DNA from: Cumulibacter manganitolerans
GTDB taxonomy: Bacteria > Actinomycetota > Actinomycetes > Mycobacteriales > Antricoccaceae
Assembly (NCBI RefSeq): GCF_009602465.1
Contig: NZ_WBKP01000005.1
Coordinates: forward strand, 62,001-126,000
Direction: 5' to 3'
DNA: 64,000 nt
The notes under the pieces were generated by a model, which was given only the letters and a program-made list of their open reading frames with translations, had not been told where the DNA came from and did not search any database. A program made the translations under genes and the position numbers. This document shows, one piece after another, positions 8,800-18,870 of this stretch. Positions within the stretch are counted from its first letter, which is position 1. Every line of letters starts with the position of its first letter.

Positions 8800-10220
8800 A
8801 TCTGCCAATCCGGGTCGGGGTCGTCTGCCTGGGGGCTCGAGGGTACCGGGGTCTGCCGCCGGCCCCGCTCGCGCTCCCGCGCCTGCCGGGCGCGGTACCG
8901 GGCCCAGTCGCGGCGGATCGCCGAGCGCAGCGGCGGCACGATGACGTCCTCCTGGGCGAGCAGGCGGCGGGTGCGGTGCCGGTTGCGCAGGATCATCACG
9001 ATGCCGAGTGCCCACATCACGTACTGGAAGGCGAACGCCCACTTGAACGCGGTGAGCGAGTAGCTCCCGCGGGCGGTGGACAACGCGTCGAGCACCAGGC
9101 CCATCGCGAACATCGTCGTCAGGGCGGCGGCGAACCCGCCGACGTTCACGATGCCGGTGGCGGTGCCGAGCCTGCTCGACGGGTTGAACGTCCGCGCGAA
9201 GTCGAACCCGACCATCGATCCCGGTCCCCCGAGCGAGATCAGCACCATGAGGACCGCGAGCACCCAGGGCGGGGCGGTACCCGGCCACGCGATCACGACG
9301 GTCCAGCCGGCGGCCGCGGCGACCGCGCAGGCCAGCACGATGGTCGACCGGCGCAGCGGGTGCCGGGCCACGAACCGCCCCATGAGCGGTGCGGCGAGGA
9401 TCGCCACGAGCACGCTGATCGTGAGCATCGCGGAGGCCGTTCCGTGGCTGTAGCCGAGCCCGACCGTCATGAACGGGAAGCCCCACAGCATCGCGAACGT
9501 GGTCACGCTGAACGGGGTGACGAAGTGGCTCCAGAAGCCGAGCCGGGTGCCCGGGTGCCGCCAGGCGCTGGCGATCTGCCGCCCGACGTCGCTGGGACGC
9601 ATCTCCTGCAGCTTGTGCGGCGCGCTCGGGCCCCCGCGGAAGAACGCGAAGGCGAGCACCCAGGCGAGGACGGCGGTCGCCGCGACGACGAGGAACGACG
9701 TCGTCCACGACGTGCTGCCGACGAGCAACGCGAACGGGATGGCGGAGATCAGCTGGCCGACCTGGCCCAGCAGGCCGGTGAGCTGGGTGATGTGCGGGAC
9801 CATCCGGGGCGGGAAGACGTCGGCGACCTTGCGAAGCACGCAGGCGAAGATGAACGCGTCGCCGCCGCCGATGAGAATGCGCGCTATCAGCGCCGGGCTG
9901 ACGGAGGTCGCCACCGACAGCAGCGCCTGGCCCACGGCCATCGTCAGGGTTCCGATGACGACCAGCCGCCGCGGTCCGTACCGGTCGACGAGGACGCCGA
10001 CGGGGATCTGCATGCCGGCGTACACCAGCAGCTGCACGACCGCGAACATCGAGATGTCGGACGCCGAGGCGTGGAAGCGCTCGGCCGCGGGGATCGCGGC
10101 GACACCGAAGGAGGTGCGGTTGAAGACGGCCACGATGTAGGCGAACACGCCGGCGGCGTACAGCGTCCAGATCGCGCGCGTCGGGCGACCCACGGGCTCG
10201 GCGTGGCTCCGGCTAGGCAC
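8796..10220 (-). CDS. MFS transporter inside the murI-rph operon
   Basis: The 474-residue protein has twelve predicted membrane helices and the MFS loop motif VDRYGPRR after helix 2. The C-terminal tail of about 60 residues is charged and cytoplasmic. The substrate is unknown; the sequence resembles the broad nitrate/nitrite- or sugar-phosphate-like MFS groups. It overlaps murI by eight bases and rph by four, so it is expressed with them. A transporter between murI and rph is not part of a standard operon and may be a lineage-specific insertion. Confidence 0.82.
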   Translation of the reverse strand: MPSRSHAEPVGRPTRAIWTLYAAGVFAYIVAVFNRTSFGVAAIPAAERFHASASDISMFAVVQLLVYAGMQIPVGVLVDRYGPRRLVVIGTLTMAVGQALLSVATSVSPALIARILIGGGDAFIFACVLRKVADVFPPRMVPHITQLTGLLGQVGQLISAIPFALLVGSTSWTTSFLVVAATAVLAWVLAFAFFRGGPSAPHKLQEMRPSDVGRQIASAWRHPGTRLGFWSHFVTPFSVTTFAMLWGFPFMTVGLGYSHGTASAMLTISVLVAILAAPLMGRFVARHPLRRSTIVLACAVAAAAGWTVVIAWPGTAPPWVLAVLMVLISLGGPGSMVGFDFARTFNPSSRLGTATGIVNVGGFAAALTTMFAMGLVLDALSTARGSYSLTAFKWAFAFQYVMWALGIVMILRNRHRTRRLLAQEDVIVPPLRSAIRRDWARYRARQARERERGRRQTPVPSSPQADDPDPDWQI

Positions 10221-11022
10221 GCGCCGCTCCGACGCTGTCGATGAGCGGCCCGAGGAACCGCCGCGCGAGCTCCAGGAACTGGTCGGGATCGCCGGTGGCG
10301 AGGAAGCGCCGGTCGCCCTCGCCGTCCCGGTCGGCGTACAGGTCCTGGGCGAGCAGCACCCGGTACAGGTCCTTCGCGGTCTCCTCGGCCGAGTTGACCA
10401 GCGTCACCTGCTCCCCCATCACCACGCTGAGCGCGCCGGTGAGCATCGGGTAGTGCGTGCAGCCGAGCACCAGGGTGTCGATGCCGTCGTCCTGCAGGGG
10501 CTGCAGGTAGGCCTGGGCGAGACCCATGATCTGCCGGCCCTTGGTGATGCCGCGCTCGACGAAATCGACGAACCGCGGGCAGGCCGCGCTGCTCAGCCGC
10601 ACCTGCGGCGCGGCGGCGAACGCGTCGTCGTAGGCCCGGCTCGCGATGGTCGCCGCGGTGCCGATGACGCCGATCCGCTGGTTCCGGGTTGCGGCGAGCG
10701 CGCGGCGGACGGCCGGCTGGATCACCTCCACCACGGGGACGTCGTACCGCTCGCGGGCATCGCGCAGGCTCGCGGCACTGGCGGTGTTGCACGCGATGAC
10801 GAGCGCCTTCACGCCGTCGGCGACAAGGCGGTCGAGACACTCCAGGGCGTACTCGCGAATCTGCGCGATCGGGCGCGAGCCGTAGGGCACGTGCGCGGTG
10901 TCGCCGAGGTAGGTGATGGACTCCGAGGGCAGCTGATCGATGATCGCCCGGGCCACCGTGAGGCCGCCGGCGCCGGAGTCGAACACCCCGATCGGCGCGT
11001 TGCGGTCAGCGGGGGTGGGCAC
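10213..11022 (-). CDS. murI: glutamate racemase
   Basis: The 269-residue enzyme makes D-glutamate for peptidoglycan. The cofactor-independent catalytic pair is present: Cys78 in ACNTAS and the second Cys in GCTHYP (about residue 190), with Asp15 in GVFDSGAGG. The length is typical. It is first in a minus-strand run with the MFS gene, rph and rdgB, and its start lies three bases from the end of the rhomboid gene, so transcription may enter from there. Confidence 0.96.
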   Translation of the reverse strand: MPTPADRNAPIGVFDSGAGGLTVARAIIDQLPSESITYLGDTAHVPYGSRPIAQIREYALECLDRLVADGVKALVIACNTASAASLRDARERYDVPVVEVIQPAVRRALAATRNQRIGVIGTAATIASRAYDDAFAAAPQVRLSSAACPRFVDFVERGITKGRQIMGLAQAYLQPLQDDGIDTLVLGCTHYPMLTGALSVVMGEQVTLVNSAEETAKDLYRVLLAQDLYADRDGEGDRRFLATGDPDQFLELARRFLGPLIDSVGAARA

Positions 11023-11025
11023 GAA

Positions 11026-11685
11026 TTACAGGGTAGGGCGTGACCCAGCCAACGAGACCTCCGCGTCGGCCGGCTTCCTGCGCGCGCCCCGCGACAGCAG
11101 CCACGCCATGAGCAGACCCGCGAGGGCGCCGCCGAGGTGGCCCTGCCAGGAGATGCCGGCGCGACCGGGCAGCACGCCGAACAGGACGCTCCCGTACAAC
11201 GCCAGGACGACGACGCTGATCACGATCTGCCGCGCGTTGCGGGTGAAGATGCCGCGGGCGAGCAGGTACGTCAGCAACCCGAACACCCATCCGCTGGCCC
11301 CGACGACGACCTGGGTGCCCGGCCCGAACGTCAGCGCCCACGCGAAGAGCCCGGAGATCAGGATGATCCCGATGCTGGCCAGCACGAACCGCTTCAGGCC
11401 GCCGAGGAGGGTGAGCCAGCCGAGGACGAAGAACGGGACGGCGTTGGACCACAGGTGCGCGAAGCCGTGGTGCAGGAACGGCGCGACCAGGATGCCGGGA
11501 AGCCCGTCGGCCTCCTGCGCGTGGATCCCCCACAGGTCGAGGTCGGCAGGTACGGCGGCGTCGATGGCCTCCAGCACCACCATCACCAGCAGCAGCCCGG
11601 CGACGATGATCGCCGCGGGCAGGGGGCGCGACAGCCGCTCGTCGAGCGAGCGCCGGGCGGGAAGGATGGGCGTTGCACTGCTCAT
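11026..11685 (-). CDS. rhomboid-family intramembrane serine protease
   Basis: The 219-residue polytopic protein has about six membrane helices. The catalytic dyad is intact: Ser131 in GASG and His182 in the QGHLGG helix, with Asn in the HLWSN motif stabilising the oxyanion. It would cleave membrane-anchored substrates within the bilayer; no substrate is evident. ATG at 11685 is preferred because GGAG lies five bases upstream; ATG at 11694 is possible. It is followed closely by murI. Confidence 0.9.
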   Translation of the reverse strand: MSSATPILPARRSLDERLSRPLPAAIIVAGLLLVMVVLEAIDAAVPADLDLWGIHAQEADGLPGILVAPFLHHGFAHLWSNAVPFFVLGWLTLLGGLKRFVLASIGIILISGLFAWALTFGPGTQVVVGASGWVFGLLTYLLARGIFTRNARQIVISVVVLALYGSVLFGVLPGRAGISWQGHLGGALAGLLMAWLLSRGARRKPADAEVSLAGSRPTL

Positions 11686-11736
11686 GGTCTCCATGATGCC
11701 TGAGCAGCGTGATCCGGCGGCTACGATCGGAGCACC

Positions 11737-12069
11737 ATGCCCATGCTGCTGACAGTCGTGACCTCGGTCCTGGCCCTCGCCGGGATCGTGCTCGGTGCAC
11801 TGACCGTGCGCACCTGGAATCCCGACAACGACCCCGACCAGATGCGGGACGTCGTGCAGCAGGGCGTCGTCGCGTTCTTGCGCCTCGGCCTGCTGCTCCT
11901 GCTGGTGACGACCGCGGCCGTCGCGGTCGTCGGGTCGCTGGCGGCTCACCGTGGGAACGCCAGCATCCCGCGCGGGGTGTGGGTCAGCGCGGTGACCGCC
12001 TGGCTGCTGGCGATCGGGTTCGTCGCCACGTACCTACGCCAACGGGCGCGGCGCGGCGGCGCCGCCTAG
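11737..12069 (+). CDS. small three-helix membrane protein, unknown
   Basis: The 110-residue protein contains three hydrophobic helices (about 3-25, 46-68 and 80-100) and a hydrophilic first loop with several Asp residues. I do not recognise a family. It diverges from the rhomboid gene by 51 bases and its stop overlaps the end of the converging DUF2017 gene by four bases. Confidence 0.6.
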   Translation: MPMLLTVVTSVLALAGIVLGALTVRTWNPDNDPDQMRDVVQQGVVAFLRLGLLLLLVTTAAVAVVGSLAAHRGNASIPRGVWVSAVTAWLLAIGFVATYLRQRARRGGAA

Positions 12070-12650
12070 ATCGCGTCGTCGACCTCGACGACGGCCTCCA
12101 GCAGCTCCTCCTGCACGCCGCCGGTCCAGAAGTAGATGGCCAGCGCCTGATCCTGCTCGTTCTCGATGGACGCCGGGTACGGCGTGTCCTCGGCGATCTC
12201 CAGCCGAGCACCGAGGCTGAGCCGGACGTCGTTGAGTGCCCGCAGCAGCGTCGTCGCGTCGTCCAGGCCGAGGTCGGTCTGCTCCGCGACCAGCCGTTCG
12301 GCGACCTCCGCGTCCGCCATCTTGCCGGTGCGCAGCTCCTGCTCGGTGAGCCTGCGGAACTCGATCGCGCTCTCGCCCGCTCCGGGCACCTCGTCGCGGC
12401 GTCCGGACGGCAGCAGCCGCGCGATCGCCGGGTCGTCCGGCGGGGGCAACGGCCGGCTGCGCTGCTCGAGCGAGGCGAGCAGCGACTCGGCGTCGTCGCC
12501 GGACTCGCCGAAGGTACCGGCCTGACCGGTCTCTGCGGTTCGTTCGTGCAGGATCGCGCGCACCTGCCCGAAGAACCCGGTCAGGATCTCGCGTTCGATC
12601 TCCTCGAAGCTCATCGCGATCCGGGAGCCCTGCACCGTGAAGTAGCGCAC
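12066..12650 (-). CDS. DUF2017 protein, ClpS partner gene
   Basis: This 194-residue soluble acidic protein belongs to DUF2017, a family nearly confined to actinobacteria and almost always encoded next to clpS. It lies three bases downstream of clpS here. The sequence is mostly helical with an acidic C-terminal tail ending in VVEVDDAI. Function is unknown, but constant linkage with the N-end-rule adaptor suggests a role in Clp-dependent proteolysis. Confidence 0.85.
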   Translation of the reverse strand: MRYFTVQGSRIAMSFEEIEREILTGFFGQVRAILHERTAETGQAGTFGESGDDAESLLASLEQRSRPLPPPDDPAIARLLPSGRRDEVPGAGESAIEFRRLTEQELRTGKMADAEVAERLVAEQTDLGLDDATTLLRALNDVRLSLGARLEIAEDTPYPASIENEQDQALAIYFWTGGVQEELLEAVVEVDDAI

Positions 12651-12653
12651 CGG

Positions 12654-12962
12654 CTAGTCCTGCTGGAAGGTGGCCCACAGGCCCATCGCGTGCAGCCGGG
12701 CGGTGTCGTGCTCCATCGACTCCTTGCTGCCGGTCGACACGACCGCTCTGCCTTCGTGGTGCACGTCGAGCATCAGCTTCGTCGCCTTCTGGTCGTCGTA
12801 TCCGAACAGCTTCTTGAAGACGTAGGTCACGTAGCTCATCAGGTTCACCGGGTCGTTCCAGACGATCGTCACCCACTGCTTCTCGGGCTCGCGTACCTCG
12901 TCGGCATCCTGCTGCTGCAGCTGCTCGGGCAGCGATCTGGCCGTCATCCGTGGCGCGTCCAT
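12654..12962 (-). CDS. clpS: ClpS, adaptor for the ClpAP/ClpCP protease
   Basis: The 102-residue adaptor binds proteins with destabilising N-terminal residues and delivers them to Clp unfoldases. The core is conserved: [16 protein letters not shown] forms the substrate-binding face and [12 protein letters not shown] matches the HxxG-containing strand. The first 25 residues are the flexible tail. ATG at 12962 has an AAGG site; Met at 12947 is an alternative. It diverges from pncB across 96 bases. Confidence 0.92.
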   Translation of the reverse strand: MDAPRMTARSLPEQLQQQDADEVREPEKQWVTIVWNDPVNLMSYVTYVFKKLFGYDDQKATKLMLDVHHEGRAVVSTGSKESMEHDTARLHAMGLWATFQQD

Positions 12963-13058
12963 GCCTTCATGGTCCCAGACATCCGGGTGGCGTGGGTACT
13001 TGTCGCGCGAGGCGGCCGACGGCCGCGTGCGCAGCACCACGGCCCCTAGGATCGGGGC

Positions 13059-14372
13059 ATGACCTCCACGTCCGCCGCAAACAGCAGCGCGCTGCTGACC
13101 GACCACTACGAGCTCACGATGATCGCCGCCGCGCTGAAGGACGGCACAGCCGGCCGGCCGTGCGTGTTCGAGGCGTTCGCCCGTCGGCTGCCCGAGGGCC
13201 GGCGGTACGGCGTCGTCGGCGGCACCGGGCGGCTGATCGACGCGATCGAGCGGTTCCGCTTCGACGACGACCAGCTGCGGTTCCTGGCGGACGCGAAGGT
13301 GGTCGACGCGCAAACCCTGCGGTGGCTCGAGGGCTACCGGTTCAGCGGCGACATCGTCGGCTACCGGGAGGGTGAGATCTACTTCCCGGAGTCCCCGATC
13401 CTTACCGTCCGGTCGTCGTTCGCCGAGGGCGTGATCCTCGAGACGCTCATTCTGTCGATCCTCAACCACGACTCGGCCATCGCGGGCGCCGGGGCCCGGA
13501 TGATCTCCGCGGCCGGCGACCGGCCCTGCATCGAGATGGGCTCGCGGCGCACCCACGAGGAGGCCGCGGTGGCCGCGGCCCGCGCCGCCTACCTGGTCGG
13601 CTTCGCCTCGACCTCCAACCTCGAGGCGGGACGGCGGTTCGGTGTGCGCACTGCAGGGACCGCCGCGCACGCGTGGACACTGCTGCACGAGCGCGAGGTC
13701 GACGCGTTCTCTGGGCAGGTCGCGGCGCTCGGCGCCGGCACCTCGCTGCTGGTGGACACCTACGACGTCATGGACGGAATCCGCAACGCGGTCGCCGCCG
13801 CTGGTCCGCAGCTCGGCGCGATCCGCCTGGACTCCGGCGATCTCGGCTCGCTCGCCCACGAGGCCCGCGAGCTGCTGGACTCCCTCGGCGCCCGCGCCAC
13901 CAAGATCATCGTCACGAGCGACCTGGACGAGTACGCGATCGCCGCGCTGCGCGCGGCACCCGTGGACGGCTACGGCGTCGGCACGTCGCTGGTGACCGGC
14001 TCGGGGGCGCCGACCGCCGGCATGGTCTACAAGATCGTGGAACGCGACGGCGTACCGGTCGCCAAGACGGCGTCCGGCAAGGTCTCGGTCGGCGGCGCGA
14101 AGACGTCCGTGCGCCGCCTCGACGCCAAGGGCAAGATCACCGAGGAACGGGCCGCGGTCAACGGGCGGCCGGCGCACGACGACAACGACGTCGTGCTGCA
14201 GGTGGACTTCGTCCGCAACGGCGAGTTCGTCGACCGCGCCGACCTGGAGCAGTCACGCGCCTACCACCGGCAGGCGATGCGGTCGCTGCCGCGCGAGGCG
14301 TTGAAGCTGCTGCGCGGCGACGCTGCGATCGATGTGGACGTCTACGACGCGAACGAGGGAGAGAGCTCATGA
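13059..14372 (+). CDS. pncB: nicotinate phosphoribosyltransferase
   Basis: The 437-residue enzyme forms nicotinate mononucleotide from nicotinate and PRPP, the committed step of the Preiss-Handler NAD salvage route. Typical motifs are YELTMI near the N-terminus, [11 protein letters not shown] around residue 160, the phosphate-binding LDSGDLGSL segment, and GVGTSLVTG. Its stop overlaps the pncA start by four bases (ATGA), coupling the two consecutive salvage steps. Confidence 0.95.
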   Translation: MTSTSAANSSALLTDHYELTMIAAALKDGTAGRPCVFEAFARRLPEGRRYGVVGGTGRLIDAIERFRFDDDQLRFLADAKVVDAQTLRWLEGYRFSGDIVGYREGEIYFPESPILTVRSSFAEGVILETLILSILNHDSAIAGAGARMISAAGDRPCIEMGSRRTHEEAAVAAARAAYLVGFASTSNLEAGRRFGVRTAGTAAHAWTLLHEREVDAFSGQVAALGAGTSLLVDTYDVMDGIRNAVAAAGPQLGAIRLDSGDLGSLAHEARELLDSLGARATKIIVTSDLDEYAIAALRAAPVDGYGVGTSLVTGSGAPTAGMVYKIVERDGVPVAKTASGKVSVGGAKTSVRRLDAKGKITEERAAVNGRPAHDDNDVVLQVDFVRNGEFVDRADLEQSRAYHRQAMRSLPREALKLLRGDAAIDVDVYDANEGESS

Positions 14373-14953
14373 ACGACACCACCGGACGCACGCTGATCGT
14401 CGTCGACGTGCAGAACGACTTCTGCGAGGGCGGCTCGCTGGCCGTCGCCGGCGGCGGCAAGGTCGCACGCGACGTGTCGCTGCTGGTGAAGAGCTCGCAG
14501 TACGCCCACGTGGTGGCGACCCGTGACGCGCACGTCGACCCGGGCGCGCACTTCAGCGAGCAGCCGGACCACGTGAGCACCTGGCCGGTGCACTGCGTCG
14601 TCGGGACGCGCGGCGCGGCGTTCCACCCGGATCTCACCACCGGCCCGCTCGAGGCGATCTTCGACAAGGGCGCGTACACCGCCGCGTACTCGGGGTTCGA
14701 AGGCGTCAGCGACGACGGCGTGACGCTCGCGGACTGGCTTCGGGCGCACGACGTGATCCGAGTGGACGTCGCAGGCATCGCCACCGACCACTGCGTCCGC
14801 GCGACGGCGCTCGACGCGGCGCGTGAGGGGTTCGCGACGCGGGTGCTGCTCGACTACACGGCGGGCGTCGCGCACGACACGACCGCGGCCGCGCTCGGCG
14901 AGCTCCGCGCCGCGGGCGTGGAGGTCTACGAGGACGCCCCCGCCTGCGACTGA
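14369..14953 (+). CDS. pncA: nicotinamidase
   Basis: The 194-residue isochorismatase-fold hydrolase deamidates nicotinamide to nicotinate, the substrate of the preceding pncB product. The catalytic triad is visible: Asp in VDVQNDF (about 11), Lys in FDKGAYT (about 98) and Cys in ATDHCVRAT (about 140). Metal ligands fall in the DAHVDPGAHF segment. It converges on serB with a 40-base GC-rich gap containing a weak inverted repeat. Confidence 0.95.
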   Translation: MNDTTGRTLIVVDVQNDFCEGGSLAVAGGGKVARDVSLLVKSSQYAHVVATRDAHVDPGAHFSEQPDHVSTWPVHCVVGTRGAAFHPDLTTGPLEAIFDKGAYTAAYSGFEGVSDDGVTLADWLRAHDVIRVDVAGIATDHCVRATALDAAREGFATRVLLDYTAGVAHDTTAAALGELRAAGVEVYEDAPACD

Positions 14954-14993
14954 CCGCACGCCCCCGGCCGGCCCCGCGACGGCGGCCGGCGGG

Positions 14994-15896
14994 TCACTCG
15001 ACCTCGACGAACGCCGCGCGGGGGATGCCCAGCAGCAGCAGGACACCCTCCAGGGTCGGCAGGTTGAGGGTGGCCGGCGCCTCGAGCTGGACGACGGGCT
15101 TGGCGTTGAACGCGATGCCCACGCCCGCGGCGGCGAGCATGTCCAGATCGTTCGCGCCGTCCCCCACCGCGACGGTCTGCGCGCGGTCCAGGCCGTTGGC
15201 CTCGGCGAGCCGCCGCAGGTGCGCCGCCTTCGCGGCGCGGTCGACCACGTCGCCGACCACCCGCCCGGTCAGCCGGCCCTCGGTGACCTCCAGCAGGTTG
15301 GCCGCCGCGAAGTCCAGGCCGATCTCGTCGGCGAGCGGGTCGAGGATCTGGCTGAACCCGCCGGAGACGGCCCCGACGACGGCGCCGTCCGACTGCAGGG
15401 TTGCGATGAGGGTGCGCGCGCCCGGGCTGAGCCGCAGACTACGGCGCACGTCGTCGATGACCTCCGCGGGCAGCCCGGCGAGCGTCGCGACCCGCGCGTA
15501 CAGGCTCTCGCGGAAGTCCAGCTCGCCGCGCATCGCCCGCTCGGTGACGGCCGCGACCTGCTCGCCCTTGCCGGCGTACGCCGCGAGCGAGTCGATCACC
15601 TCGCCGGCGACGAGCGTGGAGTCGACGTCCATCAGCAGCAGCCCGTGCCGGGGACGGGCGTCCGCGATCGCGTCCTCGGCGCACAGGTCGACGCCCGCCT
15701 CGCGGGTCCGGTCGCCGACCACCCGGCGTACGGCGCTCGCGTCCAGGCCGGCGATCCGCAGCTCGAGCGCCGCCGGCTGCTCGTCGAGCACCTTCAGCCC
15801 CTCGATGCGGCCACCGGCGTCGTCGATCGCGCGCTCGAGGTCACGCAGCAGATCCGTGTCGAGCTCGGCGCCCAGCAGGACGACGAAGCAACCCAT
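14994..15896 (-). CDS. serB: phosphoserine phosphatase with N-terminal ACT-like domain
   Basis: The 300-residue HAD-family enzyme catalyses the last step of serine synthesis. Residues 1-75 form an ACT-like regulatory region. The HAD nucleophile motif is DVDSTLV (Asp near residue 90), the Ser of motif II is in VSGGFS, and motif III/IV is VGDGANDLDM. Val replaces the Met often seen in DMDST, as in several actinobacterial enzymes. It follows ctaD but is separated by a strong hairpin. Confidence 0.93.
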   Translation of the reverse strand: MGCFVVLLGAELDTDLLRDLERAIDDAGGRIEGLKVLDEQPAALELRIAGLDASAVRRVVGDRTREAGVDLCAEDAIADARPRHGLLLMDVDSTLVAGEVIDSLAAYAGKGEQVAAVTERAMRGELDFRESLYARVATLAGLPAEVIDDVRRSLRLSPGARTLIATLQSDGAVVGAVSGGFSQILDPLADEIGLDFAAANLLEVTEGRLTGRVVGDVVDRAAKAAHLRRLAEANGLDRAQTVAVGDGANDLDMLAAAGVGIAFNAKPVVQLEAPATLNLPTLEGVLLLLGIPRAAFVEVE

Positions 15897-15916
15897 CCTC
15901 AGCTCCTTGGAAACGA

Positions 15917-15946
15917 CTCATGGCCGCCCGGGCGGGCGGCCATGAG
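15917..15946 (-). terminator. hairpin terminator after ctaD
   Basis: Thirteen-base arms (15917-15929 and 15934-15946, CTCATGGCCGCCC and its complement) pair perfectly around a 4-base loop, 12 bases after the ctaD stop codon and before serB. No U-tract follows, as is usual in high-GC actinobacteria. Confidence 0.75.
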
Positions 15947-15957
15947 AACGGTTGCGA

Positions 15958-17802
15958 CTAGGCGTGCTCGGGATTGTGCGGGTCACGCTTCGAGGTCGAG
16001 CGCGGCACGTCGTCGCGGTCCAACGGGGCGCTGTCGTCGCGATCGAGCACCGCGGTGCTGCCGCCGTCGCGGTGCCGCGCCGCTACCGCTGCGGCCGCGT
16101 GCTCACGCCCGCGCTTGCCGGCGTGCGCCTCCAGCTCGAGCCGCTCGAGCATGTGCGGGTAGTGCAGCTCGAACGCCGGACGCTCGGAGCGGATGCGCGG
16201 CAGCGACAGGAAGTTGTGCCGCGGCGGCGGCGACGTGGTCGCCCACTCGAGCGAGTTGCCGAAGCCCCACGGGTCGTCCGCGGTGGTGACCTCTCCGTAC
16301 TTGTAGGAGTGGTAGAGGTTCCACATGAACGGCAGCACCGACGCGCCGAGCACGAAGGCGAACACCGTCGAGAACTGGTTCAGGCCGGCGAAGCCGTCGC
16401 TGAGCAGGTAGTCGCCGTAGCGGCGTGCCATGCCCTCGTTGCCGAGGTAGTGCTGCACGAGGAAGGTGCCGTGGAAGCCGACGAAGGTCAGCCAGAAGTG
16501 CCACTTGCCGAGCCGCTCGTTCATGAACCGGCCGGTGAACTTCGGGAACCAGAAGTAGGTGCCGCCGTACGCCGCGAAGGCCACGGTGCCGAAGAGCACG
16601 TAGTGGAAGTGCGCGACGACGAAGTAGGTGTCCGAGACGTGGAAGTCGATCGGCGGGGCGGCCAGCAGCACGCCGGTGAGTCCGCCGAAGAGGAACGTCA
16701 CGACGAACCCGACTGCGAACAGCATGGGTGTCTCGAATGTGATCGCTCCTCGCCACATCGTCAGCACCCACGTGAAGAACTTCAGGCCCGTGGGCACCGC
16801 GATCAAGAAGGTCATGAAGGAGAAGAACGGCAGCGCCACCGCGCCCGTCGCGTACATGTGGTGCGCCCACACGGCGATGGACAGGACGGCGATGGAGACC
16901 GTCGCGAAGACCAGTCCCTTGTAGCCGAACACCGGCTTGCGGCTGAACACCGGGATGATCTCGGTGACGACGCCGAAGAACGGCAGCGCGATGATGTACA
17001 CCTCGGGGTGGCCGAAGAACCAGAACAGGTGCTGCCAGAGGATGGCGCCGCCGTTCTCCGGTTCGAACACCACCGCCCCGAGCTGTCGATCGGCCAGCAG
17101 GACCAGGAACGCCGAGGTCAGGATCGGGAACGCGACGAGGATCAGCAGCGAGGTGATCAGCGAGTTCCAGGTGAAGATCGACATCCGGAACATCGTCATA
17201 CCGGGCGCGCGCATGCACACGATCGTGGTGATGAAGTTGACCGCGCCGAGGATCGTGCCGAGGCCGGAGATGCCCAGGCCGATCAGCCACAGATCCGCGC
17301 CGACACCGGGCGAGTTCGCGGCGTTCGACAGCGGCGTGTAGGCGAACCAGCCGAAGTCGGCGCCGCCGCTCGGGGTCAGGAAGCCGGAGAGGTTGGTGAT
17401 CGACCCGAACAGGAACAGCCAGAACGACAGCGCGTTCAGCCGGGGGAACGCGACGTCGGGGGCGCCGATCTGCAGCGGAACGACCAGGTTGGCGAACGCG
17501 AAGAACAGCGGGGTCGCGAACATCAGCAGCATGATCGCGCCGTGGTTGGTGAACAGCTGGTTGTACTGCTCCGGCGACAGGAACTGGTAGCCCGGGTACG
17601 CCAGCTCCGCACGCATCAGCATGGCCATCAGGCCGCCGATCATGAAGAAGCCGAACGAGGCGGCGAAGTACATCTTGCCGATGGTCTTGTGGTCGGTCGT
17701 CCGCAGGACGTTCGAGAACATCGACCCCGGCTTCGCCACGTGTGGCGGTGCTGGGGTCGTCGTCGCAACGACCGGACGTTCGGGCGCGAGGGTCACTGTC
17801 AT
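15958..17802 (-). CDS. ctaD: cytochrome c oxidase subunit I (aa3 type)
   Basis: The 614-residue protein is the haem-copper catalytic subunit of the respiratory oxidase, with twelve helices. Ligands are conserved: TNHGAIM (low-spin haem a His), WFFGHPEVY with the CuB His-Tyr crosslink pair, the AHHMYATG CuB histidines, and AHFHYVLFG with the haem a3/a His pair. A charged C-terminal tail of about 60 residues is actinobacterial. GGAGG abuts the ATG at 17802 with no spacing, so the GTG two codons later (17796) is the better-spaced start. ctaC/ctaE are not adjacent. Its copper supply links it to the Sco/PCuAC genes at 38-40 kb. Confidence 0.96.
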   Translation of the reverse strand: MTVTLAPERPVVATTTPAPPHVAKPGSMFSNVLRTTDHKTIGKMYFAASFGFFMIGGLMAMLMRAELAYPGYQFLSPEQYNQLFTNHGAIMLLMFATPLFFAFANLVVPLQIGAPDVAFPRLNALSFWLFLFGSITNLSGFLTPSGGADFGWFAYTPLSNAANSPGVGADLWLIGLGISGLGTILGAVNFITTIVCMRAPGMTMFRMSIFTWNSLITSLLILVAFPILTSAFLVLLADRQLGAVVFEPENGGAILWQHLFWFFGHPEVYIIALPFFGVVTEIIPVFSRKPVFGYKGLVFATVSIAVLSIAVWAHHMYATGAVALPFFSFMTFLIAVPTGLKFFTWVLTMWRGAITFETPMLFAVGFVVTFLFGGLTGVLLAAPPIDFHVSDTYFVVAHFHYVLFGTVAFAAYGGTYFWFPKFTGRFMNERLGKWHFWLTFVGFHGTFLVQHYLGNEGMARRYGDYLLSDGFAGLNQFSTVFAFVLGASVLPFMWNLYHSYKYGEVTTADDPWGFGNSLEWATTSPPPRHNFLSLPRIRSERPAFELHYPHMLERLELEAHAGKRGREHAAAAVAARHRDGGSTAVLDRDDSAPLDRDDVPRSTSKRDPHNPEHA

Positions 17803-17893
17803 CCTCCGGATAGGTGGTCTCCCGGCGTACGGCGCCCGCTCCCCGATGTGCAGGGCGCGTGAGGGCGCACGTATGTGTCGAGAATAGTGCCTG

Positions 17894-18826
17894 TCACCGG
17901 CGTTCGGAACGCGGGTAGCCGTTTTGAGACGACCGCGCGTCGCCGGTGTGCGGCCCGCGCCGGGCCCGGTCGGAGCGCAGCGTGGTGAGGGCCCGCTCGC
18001 CGCAGCCGTGCAGCGGATGCTCGGCCTCGAGCAGCAGCATGAACGACGCGTAGACCGCGGCGCAGCCGCGCGCCCGCCGACGCAGCTGCGGGCCGGCTCC
18101 GTACGAGTCCAGGAAGTGTCGCAGGCCACTCGGGGTGAAGTGCAGCCAGCCGACGCCGACGTCGCAGGCGGGATCGCCCGCGCCGAGGTCGCCGAAGTCG
18201 ATCAGCGCGCTGAGCCGGGTGCCGTCCACGAGCGTGTTGAAGGGGTGCGGGTCACCGTGCAGCCACCGCGGAGCGCCGCGGTACGCCGGCGCCTCGAGCG
18301 CGTCGTCGAGCGCCTGCCCCAACGGCGCGGCCGGCGTGCCCAGGCGCGCGAAGCGCTCCCGCGCGTACGGCGCCCGTTCGGCGAGCGGACCGCCCCGCAC
18401 CGGGTTCACCGGCGCGTCGGCGGGCGCGGCCCGGTGCAGCTCGCGCAGCGCCTTCGCGAGCCGGTCGGCGTAGCCGTCGCGCTCGACCGGCGGCAGGCCC
18501 GACGCGGGCGAGCCGGGCAGCCAGCGGGTGACCGCCCACGGGTACGGGTAGCGATCGTCCGGCCGGCCGGCGAACAGCGGCTGCGGAACCGGCAGGCTGA
18601 TCCGGCTCGCCAGCAGCGGCAGCCAGCGGTTCTCCTTCTCGATCAGCCCCGCGCCCTCGCGTCGCCGCGGGAGCCGCAAGGCGAGGTCCGCACCGAGCCG
18701 CCAGATCTCGTTGTCCCAGCCCTCGGCGGCGAATCGCGCGGGCAGCCCGGCGTACCGCGGCGCCTGCGCGAGCAGCCCCCGCACGATCTCAGCCGTGATC
18801 TGCACGTCGGCGGGTGGGCTGCTCAC
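17894..18826 (-). CDS. APH-family small-molecule kinase
   Basis: The 310-residue protein has the aminoglycoside-phosphotransferase/choline-kinase fold. The catalytic loop is [10 protein letters not shown] with the catalytic Asp, and the Mg-binding loop is DFGDLGAGD, followed by DVGVGW. The N-terminus holds the nucleotide-binding lobe. Such genes are abundant in actinobacteria and mostly do not confer antibiotic resistance; the substrate cannot be deduced. The C-terminal 40 residues are basic and poorly conserved. Confidence 0.82.
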   Translation of the reverse strand: MSSPPADVQITAEIVRGLLAQAPRYAGLPARFAAEGWDNEIWRLGADLALRLPRRREGAGLIEKENRWLPLLASRISLPVPQPLFAGRPDDRYPYPWAVTRWLPGSPASGLPPVERDGYADRLAKALRELHRAAPADAPVNPVRGGPLAERAPYARERFARLGTPAAPLGQALDDALEAPAYRGAPRWLHGDPHPFNTLVDGTRLSALIDFGDLGAGDPACDVGVGWLHFTPSGLRHFLDSYGAGPQLRRRARGCAAVYASFMLLLEAEHPLHGCGERALTTLRSDRARRGPHTGDARSSQNGYPRSERR

Positions 18827-18870
18827 CGGTCGAGCCTACGGCCGCGCACCGGCTGGGCCGCTGCGGCGGG

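Noticed and set aside
17894-18826. Aminoglycoside resistance gene
   Set aside because: The protein has the APH kinase fold only; the family is large and mostly of unknown, non-resistance function, and no resistance context is present.
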